Source: an uncultured Anaerolineaceae bacterium
Lineage (GTDB): Bacteria > Chloroflexota > Anaerolineae > Promineifilales > Promineifilaceae
Assembly: GCA_937967805.1 (NCBI GenBank)
Contig: CALBTC010000412.1
Span: forward strand, 1 to 20,338
Reading direction: 5' to 3'
DNA: 20,338 nt
The notes beneath the pieces were generated by a model, which searched no databases, was not told the origin of the DNA, and was given only the letters and a program-made list of their open reading frames with translations. Below are positions 1-5,934 of this stretch, in pieces; within the stretch, counting starts at the first letter, position 1; each line of letters opens with the position of its first letter. The position numbers and the translations under genes were made by a program.

Positions 1-213
1 GAGGACAAATTCCGGCGTTGATTGGGGCGTCAGGTTCATGCTGGAGATGGTGCCCTCCACCACAAAATCACCCTCGGGGATTGTTTCTGGATTCAAGGGC
101 AGGCCTGTAGCCTCATCAATTGTATACTCTTCCTGGGCAGCTTCACCGTCAGAGCCACAGGCAGCAAAGAACAGTACAAAAGCAATTAGTAAAAGTCTAC
201 GCCACATACTCAT
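1..213 (-). CDS. Putative lipoprotein, N-terminal part (3' end beyond the window)
   Basis: The minus strand is open from an ATG at 213 to the left edge, so only the first 71 residues are visible. They begin with two arginines and a hydrophobic stretch ending in a lipobox (Phe-Ala-Ala-Cys, Cys about residue 18), followed by an acidic, low-complexity linker. This is a classic signal-peptidase II lipoprotein signal, so the mature protein should be lipid-anchored on the outer face of the membrane. A GGAGG (220-224) stands 6 nt before the ATG at 213. Another in-frame ATG at 219 touches that ribosome site directly and is unlikely to be used. The function is unknown because the folded part lies outside the window. 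The gene is divergent from the homocysteine methyltransferase gene. Confidence 0.8.
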   Translation of the reverse strand, partial: MSMWRRLLLIAFVLFFAACGSDGEAAQEEYTIDEATGLPLNPETIPEGDFVVEGTISSMNLTPQSTPEFVL

Positions 214-337
214 AGTCATCCTCCTAACAAATCGAATGAACCTTCTTAGTTACAGTCTATCAGAGTCAACAAATCCAACCAATGATAAATTTCCGAGATA
301 AAGCGGCAAATTATCATTACCAAAAAAGACCAACAAC
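214..337. promoter_or_regulatory. Divergent intergenic region with weak promoter candidates
   Basis: This 124-bp gap separates the divergent lipoprotein and homocysteine methyltransferase genes, so it must serve both. On the minus strand TTGGTT (277-282), a 17-bp spacer and TAGACT (254-259) form a plausible sigma-70 promoter for the lipoprotein. On the plus strand TTTCCG (290-295), 16 bp and TATCAT (312-317) is a weaker candidate. Both are consensus matches by eye only. No array of 11-bp repeats like those near 4.2-5.8 kb is present. Confidence 0.3.
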
Positions 338-1303
338 ATGACAAACTTCTTGAAAAATCCAATCGAACCCTTCTTAGCGTACCAAAATGTCTTCATTCTG
401 GACGGTGGATTGGCCACCGAACTGGAAACTCGCCGCCACAATCTGGACGATCCGCTCTGGTCGGCCAAAATCTTGCTGGAGCAGCCGGAAGCCATTCGCC
501 AGGTACATAGCGACTACCTGCATGCCGGGGCCGACTGCGTGATCAGCGCCAGCTACCAGGCCAGCCTGCCGGGGCTCATGGCGCGTGGTCTCGGTGAGCA
601 AGAATCTGTTGACTTGATTCGCTTCTCTGTGCAGCTGGCCATTGAAGCGCGGGATGAGTTTTGGGCGATCATGGCTAATCGGCGGCAGCGGCTACGGCCG
701 TTGGTCGCTGCCAGTGTGGGTCCTTACGGCGCGTACCTGGCCGACGGCTCCGAATACACCGGCGATTATGACCTGGACGAAGTCGGGCTGTTAGCATGGC
801 ACCGTCCCCGCTGGGAGATTCTGACACAAAGCGGAGCCGATTTGCTGGCCTGCGAAACCATCCCCTCGCTGGCCGAGGCCAAAGCATTGCGCCAACTGCT
901 TTTGGCTACCCCAGCCATACCCGCCTGGATGAGCTTTGCCTGCCGGGACGGCCGTCGCATCAACGACGGCACGCCGCTGGCCGAATGCGTGCAACTGCTT
1001 AACGATGTACCCAATCTGGTAGCGGTGGGCATTAACTGCACCTCGCCCCGCTTTTTGCCGGATTTGATTACGGCCGTACAAGCCAACACCGACAAGCAGA
1101 TCATCGTCTACCCCAACTCCGGTGAGCAGTTCGATCCCGTCACCAAAACCTGGCTGGGCCAATCCGATCCAGCCGAATTTGGCACCATTAGCCGCGAATG
1201 GCGCAAGATGGGAGCGCAGCTGGTCGGCGGCTGCTGCCGCACCGGCCCGGCGCACATCCAGCAAATTCGGGACCGGACGAGGCCGATGGCCGGTGAGCAG
1301 TAG
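338..1303 (+). CDS. mmuM: Homocysteine S-methyltransferase
   Basis: The 321-residue product has the usual length of this family. It should transfer a methyl group from S-methylmethionine (or S-adenosylmethionine) to homocysteine, giving methionine in the cytoplasm. The sequence starts with the barrel motif DGGLATEL (about residues 22-29). It carries the zinc ligands expected for the family: Cys234 in GINC and the pair Cys299-Cys300 in GGCCRT. The segment YPNSGE (about 257-262) is also typical. The ATG at 338 has no clear Shine-Dalgarno, so the start is less certain than the identity. The stop is 45 bp before the ureohydrolase gene on the same strand, so co-transcription is likely. The methyl donor cannot be decided from sequence alone. 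Confidence 0.9.
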   Translation: MTNFLKNPIEPFLAYQNVFILDGGLATELETRRHNLDDPLWSAKILLEQPEAIRQVHSDYLHAGADCVISASYQASLPGLMARGLGEQESVDLIRFSVQLAIEARDEFWAIMANRRQRLRPLVAASVGPYGAYLADGSEYTGDYDLDEVGLLAWHRPRWEILTQSGADLLACETIPSLAEAKALRQLLLATPAIPAWMSFACRDGRRINDGTPLAECVQLLNDVPNLVAVGINCTSPRFLPDLITAVQANTDKQIIVYPNSGEQFDPVTKTWLGQSDPAEFGTISREWRKMGAQLVGGCCRTGPAHIQQIRDRTRPMAGEQ

Positions 1304-1348
1304 GTCAGTAATCACTGTTCGGTAATCTCCAGCCTTTGGAGGATTTCT

Positions 1349-2200
1349 GTGAACAGCTTTGAAGCCAACATCAGTCTGTTGTCCTCCGGCATGGTGGCAC
1401 TTGTGGGCGTGCCGTCAGATGAGAATTCATCGTTTTTGCGGGGGCCGGCGCAGGCACCGAGGCAAATTCGGCAGGTGCTGTACAACGGTTCGTCCAACCT
1501 GTCTGCCGAAAATGGGCATGATTTAGGCCAGGAACCACGCCTTATAGACATAGGCGACATGCCCCTGGGACCCGGCACCTGGCAGGCGGATGGTTCGCCA
1601 ACCATTACCAATCACATAGCCAGCCTGCTGGCGAAGGACGCCCGGGTTCTGTCGCTGGGTGGCGATCACGCCGTAACGTTTCCCATCGTGAAGGCATTCG
1701 CCGCCACATACCCCGACCTCACGATATTGCACATCGACGCCCACCCGGATTTGTACGATGAATTTGAAGGCAGCCGCGTCTCGCACGCCTGCCCCTTTGC
1801 CAGAATTATGGAAGCGGGGCTGACAAAACGGCTGGTGCAGGTGGGCATCCGCACCCTGAACGCCCATCAAGAAGCACAGGCAGAAAAGTTTGGTGTGGAA
1901 ATGATCCAGATGACGGAGTGGCAGCCGGGGATGGCGCTAAATTTGACCGGGCCACTTTATCTGTCGCTGGATTTGGACGGGCTGGACCCGGCTTTTGCAC
2001 CGGGCGTGTCACACCACGAACCGGGCGGCCTGACTACGCGCGAGGTAGTTGATTTGATTCAATCCATTAACGTGCCGCTTGTGGGGGCAGACATTGTGGA
2101 GCTGAATCCGGTGCGTGATTTGGTGGGGATGACAACGGCCGTTGCCGCCAAACTCCTCAAAGAAATTGTCGTCAAGATGTTAAGTACTGAACCAATTTAA
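1349..2200 (+). CDS. Ureohydrolase (arginase/agmatinase family)
   Basis: This 283-residue protein carries every manganese-binding motif of the ureohydrolases: GGDH (His107), DAHPDLYD (Asp130, His132, Asp134) and DLDGLDP (Asp208, Asp210 in the core). Such enzymes hydrolyse a guanidino group to release urea. The substrate could be arginine, agmatine or a related guanidino compound. The run GVSHHEPGG after the last metal motif recalls the agmatinase-like arginases of plants, from memory without alignment, so I do not choose between arginase and agmatinase. The start is GTG at 1349, chosen because GGAGG (1338-1342) lies 6 nt upstream. It follows mmuM on the same strand and ends 15 bp before a convergent gene. 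I see no terminator hairpin between them. Confidence 0.85.
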   Translation: MNSFEANISLLSSGMVALVGVPSDENSSFLRGPAQAPRQIRQVLYNGSSNLSAENGHDLGQEPRLIDIGDMPLGPGTWQADGSPTITNHIASLLAKDARVLSLGGDHAVTFPIVKAFAATYPDLTILHIDAHPDLYDEFEGSRVSHACPFARIMEAGLTKRLVQVGIRTLNAHQEAQAEKFGVEMIQMTEWQPGMALNLTGPLYLSLDLDGLDPAFAPGVSHHEPGGLTTREVVDLIQSINVPLVGADIVELNPVRDLVGMTTAVAAKLLKEIVVKMLSTEPI

Positions 2201-2215
2201 TGGCTAGCTGCAAAC

Positions 2216-2755
2216 TCAATCCCGGTTGAAGCTGAACGTCCGGCCGGGCGGCTGGGGTACCGCTTTCCTTTCCTGAATCGTTTTGGCGCGGCGGCGGGCC
2301 AGCTCCAGCTTCAGGCTTTCCTCCCCTTTGTGCATCGCCCAGTGATGGTTGGCCGAAAAAATCGGCTTCATGATAAACGACAGGCGGCGCAGCAGCGGTT
2401 TGTCCGCACGAACACGCCAGTCGTAGGTGATGTTCACCCAGTCGCCATCCTGAACAAAGGACCAGTCGCCACTGCCCACAAAATCGCCCCACGCTTCCAG
2501 CGAAAAACCGAAGGGATGGCGGTTGGCCGTCACCCGGAACTGCCAGCGCAGCGTGTAAGGCAGCCACCCTTTGGTGTAAAGGCTCACAACTTGGCCAATG
2601 CCCTGCCTGTTACCCGGTTCCAGTTCCTTTACATCCAGGTAGACAGACGGCCACCAGCGAACCAAGTCGGGAGCATTGCCCAAAATGTCGCTAATTTCCC
2701 GGCAGGTGCTCTGCACGCGCCAGCGGGTGGTAAAAGCATATTCGTTACGTTTCAT
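2216..2755 (-). CDS. SRPBCC-fold (polyketide cyclase/dehydrase-like) protein
   Basis: The 179-residue protein resembles the SRPBCC or START-like family, helix-grip proteins with a deep hydrophobic pocket. They act as aromatic cyclases, lipid-binding proteins or dehydratases. It opens with the family-like pattern of a beta strand, then Trp-rich residues (LVRWWPSVY) and alternating beta strands, ending in a basic C-terminal helix. The start is the ATG at 2755, which overlaps the stop of the FAD monooxygenase gene as ATGA. This implies translational coupling and a shared task. A longer reading from 2785 would run into the upstream gene and has no better ribosome site. The ligand is unknown. A cyclase or binding role acting on the product of the monooxygenase is inference from the coupling. 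Confidence 0.7.
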   Translation of the reverse strand: MKRNEYAFTTRWRVQSTCREISDILGNAPDLVRWWPSVYLDVKELEPGNRQGIGQVVSLYTKGWLPYTLRWQFRVTANRHPFGFSLEAWGDFVGSGDWSFVQDGDWVNITYDWRVRADKPLLRRLSFIMKPIFSANHHWAMHKGEESLKLELARRRAKTIQERKAVPQPPGRTFSFNRD

Positions 2756-4119
2756 GGGTTTCCTCTGGCCCGCAGCACCCGCCACACAATTCGCGGCTGA
2801 AACAGGCTGGGCGGTGGAGCCATCAGGTTCATCACCTTCAGAAACGCCTCGCCAACCACCTCGTCGTGCAGCGTGGCCTGGTGTACTTTGGCCACGTACC
2901 GGTTGATCAAATCAGTGCCGGGCGGCTTGGGGCCGGATGTGGTCGGGAAGCGGAAATCCTCACCGACGGCCAGCTGCCAGGGAATATCGATCACCTTGGC
3001 GACCCGCTTGAAGAAAGCTGGCGCCAGCCCGTCCAGCGATTTTTTCTGGCCCAACAGAGCATCCAGTTCCGCAGCCTGCAGCGAGGCAGAAGTCATGCCC
3101 TGCCCGTAGGTGGGGTTGAAGCTGGAGATGGCGTCACCCAGCACCAGGTAACCGGCGGGAAAACGGCCCAGCTTTTCGTAATGGCGGCGCAGGCTGTGCG
3201 GGAATTTGTGCGGCATAATGTCGGAAATCGGCTCCGCCCGGCTGATGATGTCGTAGATGTCCGGCGCCGGCAGGCTGCGAGCAAATTCAAGGAATGCGGC
3301 TTCATCCAGCGGCGCATGGTCGCCGTGCCAGCCACCCATCGAGCAAATCCAGCGGTCGCCTTCGATGGGGAAAAGGCCGCCAAACCGGTTTTCTTTGGGT
3401 GCTTCGGGCGTTACCAGCACCCAGTCAGTGCCGCGTTTGTCTGCCGGATCGCGGCGGTACACACGAGTGGCATACCCCACATCGACACGCACTTCACTTT
3501 CTGGGGCGGGCTGGTAACCCATGTCCCTGAGCCACAGGGAAGTACGAGAACCGCGCCCGGTGCAGTCTACGACTAGGTCGGCATTCAGCGTTTCCTGCTG
3601 CTGATTGTCACGGTATTCAACCCGCACGCCGCTCACTCGGTCGCCGGAAACGCCTGCACCTAGCGAAGCCGAAGCGGCCGTTTCCAACCCCAGCACACCA
3701 CAGTTGTCGATCAATGTCACGTTGGGCAGCGCCAGCACCCGCTCGCGCACCAGATGCTCCAGCAGCGGGCGGCTCATCAGCGTCGCCTGCACGCCCATAT
3801 TAAACCGCTTGCGGTAGCCGCCGTAAGCGTACCACTGCATCGTGTCGGCAAAGTCACTCATCACGGCGCCGTTGTCGTGCAGCGCCTGGGGCAGATCGGG
3901 GAAGTAGCGGGTCATCACCTCCAGCCCGGTGGCCAGCAGTCCGTGCAGGTGGCGGGCCTGGGGCTGCCCTTTGCGCGCTTCGGGTCGATCGGCGATGCTG
4001 TCTCGCTCCAAAATGGTGACTTGCTCAAAATGTTGACTCAACACGCGGGCCGTCAGCAAACCGCCTAGACTGCCCCCCATAATGAGTGCCTGCTGGAACT
4101 TTTTCTGATAATTGTTCAT
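2752..4119 (-). CDS. FAD-dependent monooxygenase/oxidoreductase
   Basis: This 455-residue flavoprotein has an N-terminal Rossmann motif GGSLGG (residues 15-20) after a hydrophobic strand, an acidic residue closing the second strand (TILERD), a VVDCTGRGS segment, and the second FAD motif LGDAISSFNPTYGQGM around Asp329. This is the layout of the aromatic hydroxylase, geranylgeranyl reductase and halogenase-like superfamily. It probably oxidises a small hydrophobic molecule using FAD and NAD(P)H. The substrate is unknown, and I do not see a convincing halogenase tryptophan motif. The start at 4119 is preferred over an ATG at 4128 because AAAAGGAG (4129-4136) lies 9 nt before the former but only 1 nt before the latter. 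Translation is coupled to the SRPBCC gene by ATGA. The gene stands behind repeat-promoter A. Confidence 0.85.
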   Translation of the reverse strand: MNNYQKKFQQALIMGGSLGGLLTARVLSQHFEQVTILERDSIADRPEARKGQPQARHLHGLLATGLEVMTRYFPDLPQALHDNGAVMSDFADTMQWYAYGGYRKRFNMGVQATLMSRPLLEHLVRERVLALPNVTLIDNCGVLGLETAASASLGAGVSGDRVSGVRVEYRDNQQQETLNADLVVDCTGRGSRTSLWLRDMGYQPAPESEVRVDVGYATRVYRRDPADKRGTDWVLVTPEAPKENRFGGLFPIEGDRWICSMGGWHGDHAPLDEAAFLEFARSLPAPDIYDIISRAEPISDIMPHKFPHSLRRHYEKLGRFPAGYLVLGDAISSFNPTYGQGMTSASLQAAELDALLGQKKSLDGLAPAFFKRVAKVIDIPWQLAVGEDFRFPTTSGPKPPGTDLINRYVAKVHQATLHDEVVGEAFLKVMNLMAPPPSLFQPRIVWRVLRARGNP

Positions 4120-4147
4120 GTTTAACATCTCCTTTTGTTATGCTGGC

Positions 4148-4213
4148 AGGGTACGACCAACGGCCGTTCACCTACCAGCGCAAAAAGTGCTCAATTTTTG
4201 TCCAAAAAATGGA
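4148..4213 (-). promoter_or_regulatory. Repeat-promoter A (12+11+11+11 bp direct repeats and -10 box)
   Basis: Read on the minus strand, four units end at the same point in the pattern (TTTTTTG, AAAATTG, CTTTTTG, TAGGTG). They occupy 4203-4213, 4192-4202, 4181-4191 (11 bp each) and 4169-4180 (12 bp). Fifteen bases after the last unit comes TACCCT (4148-4153), a fair -10 box, then 28 bp to the ATG at 4119. No normal -35 box is present. The same architecture occurs at 5265-5330 and 5728-5804, which is what makes the weak matches credible. It is expected to control the monooxygenase-SRPBCC pair. The regulator is not known. Confidence 0.55.
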
Positions 4214-4221
4214 GTTTCGAA

Positions 4222-4764
4222 TTAATCGGCCGTGGCTTCAACCTCTGGCACCGGATAGCCAACCAGGCCAGTTAACCCCTTGATGGCCGAAATCTCGCCG
4301 GTGTGCAAAGCAACATTGGCAAAAGCCAGGAAAAGCGCCGCAGCTCCGTTGACCCGCCCCATGCCCACTTCCGTCAGGTCCACCGGCTGCTTCAGCAGGC
4401 TGTCATCGGCAGAGGCCAAAAATGCATCTGTCGCCGCGTATACTTGCACAGCGTAAGCGCGGAGGGCGTCTAAATCCACAGCTTCCGTGCGCGCCCACTC
4501 GTCCCAACCGGTGGGCGGCGGCGGCGTGTTGAAGCCTGGGTTTGTGCGCATCATTACGGGTATCTGGTTGGCCAGCTTCACGTTGATGAACCAATCTTCA
4601 CTGGTTACCAGATGGGCAAACTGGCCCAAAATGGGCGGCGGGCCACCCGGCTCGAACCGGGCCACCTGCTCATTCACTTGTTGCATGGTGCCTTCCAGGT
4701 AGCCGTGCATCTGCTCGAACATGAAACGCAAATTCTCTACTGCTGAACGATTGTTTGTACTCAT
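4222..4764 (-). CDS. DinB-like (YfiT/DinB four-helix bundle) protein
   Basis: The 180-residue protein looks like a DinB-superfamily four-helix bundle. It has a first histidine in an FAHLVTSEDWF context (His51) and a last helix LHTGEISAIKG with His154. Members bind a divalent metal through three histidines and include thiol-dependent transferases. The third ligand is not in the usual HxxxH place here (an Asn/Ala stretch precedes His154), so metal binding may be altered. The start at 4764 is chosen because GGAGG (4770-4774) lies 5 nt upstream; the earlier ATG at 4776 precedes that site. Only 58 bp separate it from the SnoaL-like gene, so it may be read through from repeat-promoter B. The substrate is unknown. 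Confidence 0.65.
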   Translation of the reverse strand: MSTNNRSAVENLRFMFEQMHGYLEGTMQQVNEQVARFEPGGPPPILGQFAHLVTSEDWFINVKLANQIPVMMRTNPGFNTPPPPTGWDEWARTEAVDLDALRAYAVQVYAATDAFLASADDSLLKQPVDLTEVGMGRVNGAAALFLAFANVALHTGEISAIKGLTGLVGYPVPEVEATAD

Positions 4765-4822
4765 TTTTGCCTCCAAAATATATTATGTAAACCACTTACT
4801 AATGCTTATTAACAATCCGAAC

Positions 4823-5233
4823 TCAATCAGCCAGAAACGCCCGGGCGATAACGGCCGTATCATAAAATTCACGCATCCGGACGATAGCCCCCTCGCGCAC
4901 CGTAAACAGTTGGGCCCAATCCGATTCATACTCCCGCCCGGTCGCCCGCACCCGCACCCGTTCGTGTCCCAGCAAAAGCACATGTTCTCCCAGGGCAACC
5001 ACTTCATTGGGACCAAAAGAAAATACTTCACACGTCTCCCCGACAATGCGGAAAAAGTCCATCATCCCATCCCTGCCCTGCCAGCGGCCGGCAAAAGGGA
5101 TGTCTTCAGAACGGCCGTTAAAATACCAGTCCACATCCTCAGCCAACAGACCGAGCAACCCCGGCATGTCACCCCGGCCAAAGGCCGCATACAAATCCTG
5201 AACCACCTGCACATTCTCGTCCATCACAATCAT
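4823..5233 (-). CDS. SnoaL-like/NTF2-fold protein
   Basis: The 136-residue product has the pattern of the SnoaL-like and ketosteroid-isomerase-like NTF2 fold: an N-terminal helix with DLYAAFGRGD, then LLAEDVDWYF, a GRDGMMDFF helix, and a terminal beta sheet ending with IVRMREFYDT. Members are small cone-shaped proteins that catalyse aldol cyclisation, isomerisation or ring hydroxylation of hydrophobic substrates, or only bind them. The start at 5233 follows a GGAGG at 5240-5244 with 6-nt spacing; the longer reading from 5266 places its ATG before that site. The gene sits directly behind repeat-promoter B and 58 bp before the DinB-like gene. The substrate cannot be named from sequence. Confidence 0.75.
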   Translation of the reverse strand: MIVMDENVQVVQDLYAAFGRGDMPGLLGLLAEDVDWYFNGRSEDIPFAGRWQGRDGMMDFFRIVGETCEVFSFGPNEVVALGEHVLLLGHERVRVRATGREYESDWAQLFTVREGAIVRMREFYDTAVIARAFLAD

Positions 5234-5264
5234 TTCTTGCCTCCGTTTCTGAAAAGATAAATTC

Positions 5265-5330
5265 ACTCTACAGGCAGCCGCTGGTCAAACTCCAGACCAA
5301 AAACTGTTCACTTTTTGCTCAATTTTCTTT
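5265..5330 (-). promoter_or_regulatory. Repeat-promoter B (12+11+11+11 bp direct repeats and -10 box)
   Basis: On the minus strand the units are at 5320-5330, 5309-5319, 5298-5308 (11 bp) and 5286-5297 (12 bp), ending AAAATTG, AAAAGTG, TTTTTG and GAGTTTG. The last reads TTGACC across its end. Fifteen bases after the last unit lies TAGAGT (5265-5270), then 31 bp to the ATG at 5233. The outermost units overlap the last codons of the upstream SemiSWEET-like gene (stop at 5319-5321). The segment TCTGGAGTTTGACCAGCGGC here is nearly the same as TCTGGAAGTTGACCGGCGGC in copy C. Predicted to drive the SnoaL-like and DinB-like genes. Confidence 0.55.
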
Positions 5331-5681
5331 GGCGAGCCCCAGGAGGAGGAACAATCCAGCCAGGTGAGCTGCCCCACGCCACCGAGAAATGCGCTGGGCA
5401 ACGGCCGTTGCATACGCCGTTTCAAACATGAGATACAGTGACAGCATTAAGAGGGAAACGGCCGTGTTAAACCCATGCAAAAACCAGATCGGTCCCACCG
5501 GCAGCCCCACCACGTACAGCCAGTAAAGCCAATTCCCACCATTTGCCAGCAAAATCTGGCTCAGGCTGTACGACTTCAAATCACGCGTGCGAACCGCTTT
5601 TGCAATCATGGGAAAATTGCTCAGAATAAAAATCATGCTCGAGCCAAACCCGGCAATCATTTCTACAGTTTGACGTTCCAC
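5319..5681 (-). CDS. Small PQ-loop/SemiSWEET-like membrane protein
   Basis: This 120-residue protein is strongly hydrophobic with three clear membrane segments (about residues 8-28, 41-62 and 66-90) and a shorter hydrophobic end (about 103-116). The loop SNFPMIAKAVRTRDLKSYS after the first segment, and Asn plus two Trp/Tyr in the second (GGNWLYWLY), match the half-SWEET pattern: a conserved proline in the first helix, a basic loop, then Asn. SemiSWEETs dimerise and passively move sugars or other small solutes. The substrate here is unknown and the fourth hydrophobic stretch is an addition to the usual length. The start is GTG at 5681, chosen because GGAGG (5688-5692) lies 6 nt upstream. It faces away from the kinase gene. 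Confidence 0.6.
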   Translation of the reverse strand: MERQTVEMIAGFGSSMIFILSNFPMIAKAVRTRDLKSYSLSQILLANGGNWLYWLYVVGLPVGPIWFLHGFNTAVSLLMLSLYLMFETAYATAVAQRISRWRGAAHLAGLFLLLGLAKEN

Positions 5682-5727
5682 AATAAGCCTCCTCACTAAA
5701 AACCAGTACTTTGCTTACGATGCGTCA

Positions 5728-5804
5728 AGCGTAATCTGAGCCGCCGGTCAACTTCCAGAGCAATTTCTGTTCAATTTCTGTTCAACTTCCGGCCAACCTC
5801 CTGT
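5728..5804 (-). promoter_or_regulatory. Repeat-promoter C (direct repeats and -10 box toward the SemiSWEET-like gene)
   Basis: This is the clearest copy. On the minus strand two identical 11-bp units AACAGAAATTG (5772-5782, 5761-5771) are flanked by GCCGGAAGTTG (5783-5793) and ACAGGAGGTTG (5794-5804) on one side and the 12-bp unit CTCTGGAAGTTG (5749-5760) on the other. Fifteen bases further is TACGCT (5728-5733), then 46 bp to the GTG at 5681. The unit order and the 12-bp last unit match copies A and B exactly. The array also overlaps the promoter of the kinase gene on the opposite strand. Confidence 0.6.
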
Positions 5805-5809
5805 ATAAT
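5781..5809 (+). promoter_or_regulatory. Predicted sigma-70 promoter of the kinase gene
   Basis: TATAAT (5804-5809) is a perfect -10 box. At the ideal 17-bp distance lies TTCAAC (5781-5786), a poor -35 box that falls inside the 11-bp repeats of array C. Transcription would start near 5816, leaving a leader of about 120 nt before the ATG at 5935. A protein bound to the repeats would cover the -35 region, so the same sites may act in both directions. Confidence 0.55.
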
Positions 5810-5934
5810 GAGCCTATTCTGACTGACCTGAGCAAACTTCCCGCCACGCCTCGCAATGAAAACAGATTTGAGTGGTGTGCTACGCTTGGGTCAGTAACCT
5901 GGCGGAGTTTCTGCAACCTGTATGAGGATGGGAA

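Noticed and set aside
2866..3576. Plus-strand open frame of 236 codons
   Set aside because: It is antisense to the FAD monooxygenase, which has both FAD motifs. The open frame is an effect of high GC.
4765..4822. Fourth repeat-promoter upstream of the DinB-like gene
   Set aside because: Two TTG-containing steps 11 bp apart exist (TTGAGTT, TTGTTAA), but the 12-bp unit and the -10 box at 15 bp are missing.
5749..5804. CRISPR-like array
   Set aside because: The units are only 11-12 bp with no spacers between them; the pattern fits regulator sites, not CRISPR.
5822..5895. Riboswitch or attenuator in the kinase leader
   Set aside because: Only one 7-bp pairing (5822-5828 with 5889-5895) across a 60-nt loop is visible, with no conserved riboswitch core.
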